Source: Crossaster papposus
Taxonomy: Eukaryota > Echinodermata > Asteroidea > Velatida > Solasteridae
Direction of reading: 5' to 3'
Assembly: GCA_037893245.1 (NCBI GenBank)
Contig: JBAIAA010000244.1
Location: 496,001-560,000 of the forward strand
Length of the DNA: 64,000 nt
Shown: piece after piece, positions 63,401 through 64,000 of the stretch
Layout: each line of letters starts with the position of its first letter
Numbering within the stretch: the stretch's first letter is position 1
The notes under the pieces: generated by a model
The model's database searches: none
Told to the model about the DNA's origin: nothing
The model's input: the letters and a program-made list of their open reading frames with translations, nothing else
Program-made: the position numbers and the translations under genes

Positions 63401-64000
63401 AGGGAAAGAAGTGTGCATGAGAAATATGTAAAGGGAAAGAAGTGTGCATAAGAAATATGTAAAGGGAAAGAAGTGTGCATAAGAAATATGTAAAGGGAAA
63501 GAAGTGTGCATAAGAAATATGTAAAGGGAAAGAAGTGTGCATAAGAAATATGTAAAGGGAAAGAAGTGTGCATAAGAAATATGTAAAGGGAAAGAAGTGT
63601 GCATAAGAAATATGTAAAGGGAAAGAAGTGTGCATAAGAAATATGAAAAGGGAAAGAAGTGTGCATAAGAAATATGTAAAGGGAAAGAAGTGTGCATAAG
63701 AAATATGTAAAGGGAAAGAAGTGTGCATAAGAAATATGTAAAGGGAAAGAAGTGTGCATAAGAAATATGTAAAGGGAAAGAAGTGTGCATAAGAAATATG
63801 TAAAGGGAAAGAAGTGTGCATAAGAAATATGTAAAGGGAAAGAAGTGTGCATAAGAAATATGTAAAGGGAAAGAAGTGTGCATAAGAAATATGTAAAGGG
63901 AAAGAAGTGTGCATAAGAAATATGTAAAGGGAAAGAAGTGTGCATAAGAAATATGTAAAGGGAAAGAAGTGTGCATAAGAAATATGTAAAGGAAAAGAAG
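63401..64000. repeat. Terminal 31-mers
   Basis: Regular 31-mers with a few substitutions, such as CATGAG near 63,418, ATGAAAAGG near 63,644 and AAGGAAAAG in the last unit, which the window cuts off. No 36-mer, gene or array edge is visible. Confidence 0.9.

Larger units (their letters stand above)
1..64000. repeat. Two-module satellite array (31-bp and 36-bp units) filling the window
   Basis: The sequence is a head-to-tail array with no other sequence. The 31-mer (example 31-61) begins AAATATGTAAAGGG and ends GTGTGCATAAG. It has 15 A, 6 T, 9 G and 1 C, so it is 32% GC and has no CpG. The 36-mer (example 62-97) begins AAATAAACACCTGATG and ends CCCTCGAGTT. It is 44% GC with two CpGs and shares only its first five bases with the 31-mer. 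The 36-mer always sits at the same unit boundary, after CATAAG. I estimate about 1,800 31-mers and 228 36-mers. The first unit (1-30) and last unit (from about 63,980) are cut by the window. Seen directly: the array. Inference: eukaryotic heterochromatic satellite. The family and species are not recognised. Confidence 0.97.
37816..64000. repeat. Region II: 31-mer-dominated array with sparse type-B and type-C 36-mers
   Basis: Only 19 36-mers occur in 26 kb among about 820 31-mers. Gaps between them are exact multiples of 31 once small indels are counted: 30, 43, 29, 46, 67, 46, 201, 19, 47, 19, 30, 35, 37, 5, 118, 4 and 8 units. Type B differs from type A by C to A at position 11 and C to G at position 18, so it has a single CpG. 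No type-A element is present. Confidence 0.93.

Noticed and set aside
1-64000. CRISPR array
   Set aside because: Repeat and spacer logic fails: the sequence between 36-mers is the same 31-mer repeated, not unique spacers, spacing varies from one to 201 units, and no cas-like gene or leader is present.
1-64000. Telomeric repeat of a yeast-like long-unit type
   Set aside because: The unit does not resemble telomere repeats I know, a second module is interspersed and higher-order duplications are present. A 64-kb telomere of this form would be unprecedented.
1-64000. Bovid or cervid satellite with 31-bp subrepeats
   Set aside because: Only the period is the same. Those subrepeats are, as I recall, GC-richer and lack this A-rich, C-poor sequence, so shared length alone is not evidence.
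1-64000. Avian W-chromosome XhoI repeat family
   Set aside because: The shared XhoI site suggested it, but that family is built on about 21-bp subunits with alternating A and T runs, unlike the modules here.

Overview
The whole 64 kb is one uninterrupted tandem satellite array. I find no gene, RNA gene, mobile element or single-copy sequence. Both ends of the window lie inside the array, so neither flank is visible. About 1,800 copies of an AT-rich 31-bp unit (first complete copy 31-61) are interspersed with about 228 copies of an unrelated 36-bp unit (first copy 62-97). Everything else is variation, rearrangement and duplication of these two modules. Such a long, nearly pure array with nested higher-order duplications points to heterochromatin of a eukaryotic nuclear genome assembled from long reads. 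I do not recognise the satellite family and cannot name the organism.

Layout. Region I (1-36,637) carries about 209 type-A 36-mers (CACCTGATGTCGG core), on average one per 175 bp and always separated by whole numbers of 31-mers. A stretch of 38 31-mers without any 36-mer follows (36,638-37,815). Region II (37,816-64,000) has only 19 36-mers. Seventeen are type B (CACATGATGTGGG core) and two, at 52,494 and 54,610, are a type C that mixes A and B bases. A 3.4-kb stretch (58,724-62,164) reads as 111 identical 31-mers, and just after it small indels become frequent.

Higher-order structure. Shared private mutations and shared 36-mer spacing show nested duplications: alpha (1.88 kb, three copies), beta (2.55 kb, two full tandem copies plus one partial), gamma (7.3 kb, two copies about 15.1 kb apart), delta (2.35-2.58 kb, three copies in and after gamma-1, two in gamma-2), epsilon (about 1.45 kb, two copies), zeta (3,575 bp, two tandem copies) and eta (2,116-bp offset, two copies). 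The order alpha then beta occurs twice. The last type-A element is also the last element of gamma copy 2, so a duplication edge coincides with the change of 36-mer type.

Coding. Very long reading frames (up to more than 3,000 codons) exist on the minus strand. They arise because the reverse complement of the 31-mer has no stop in any frame. Almost all start at a TTG inside a 36-mer and stop at the TAA made where a 36-mer meets the next 31-mer. I do not call any of them a gene. Counts and identities come from reading by eye and arithmetic on positions; no alignment was run.
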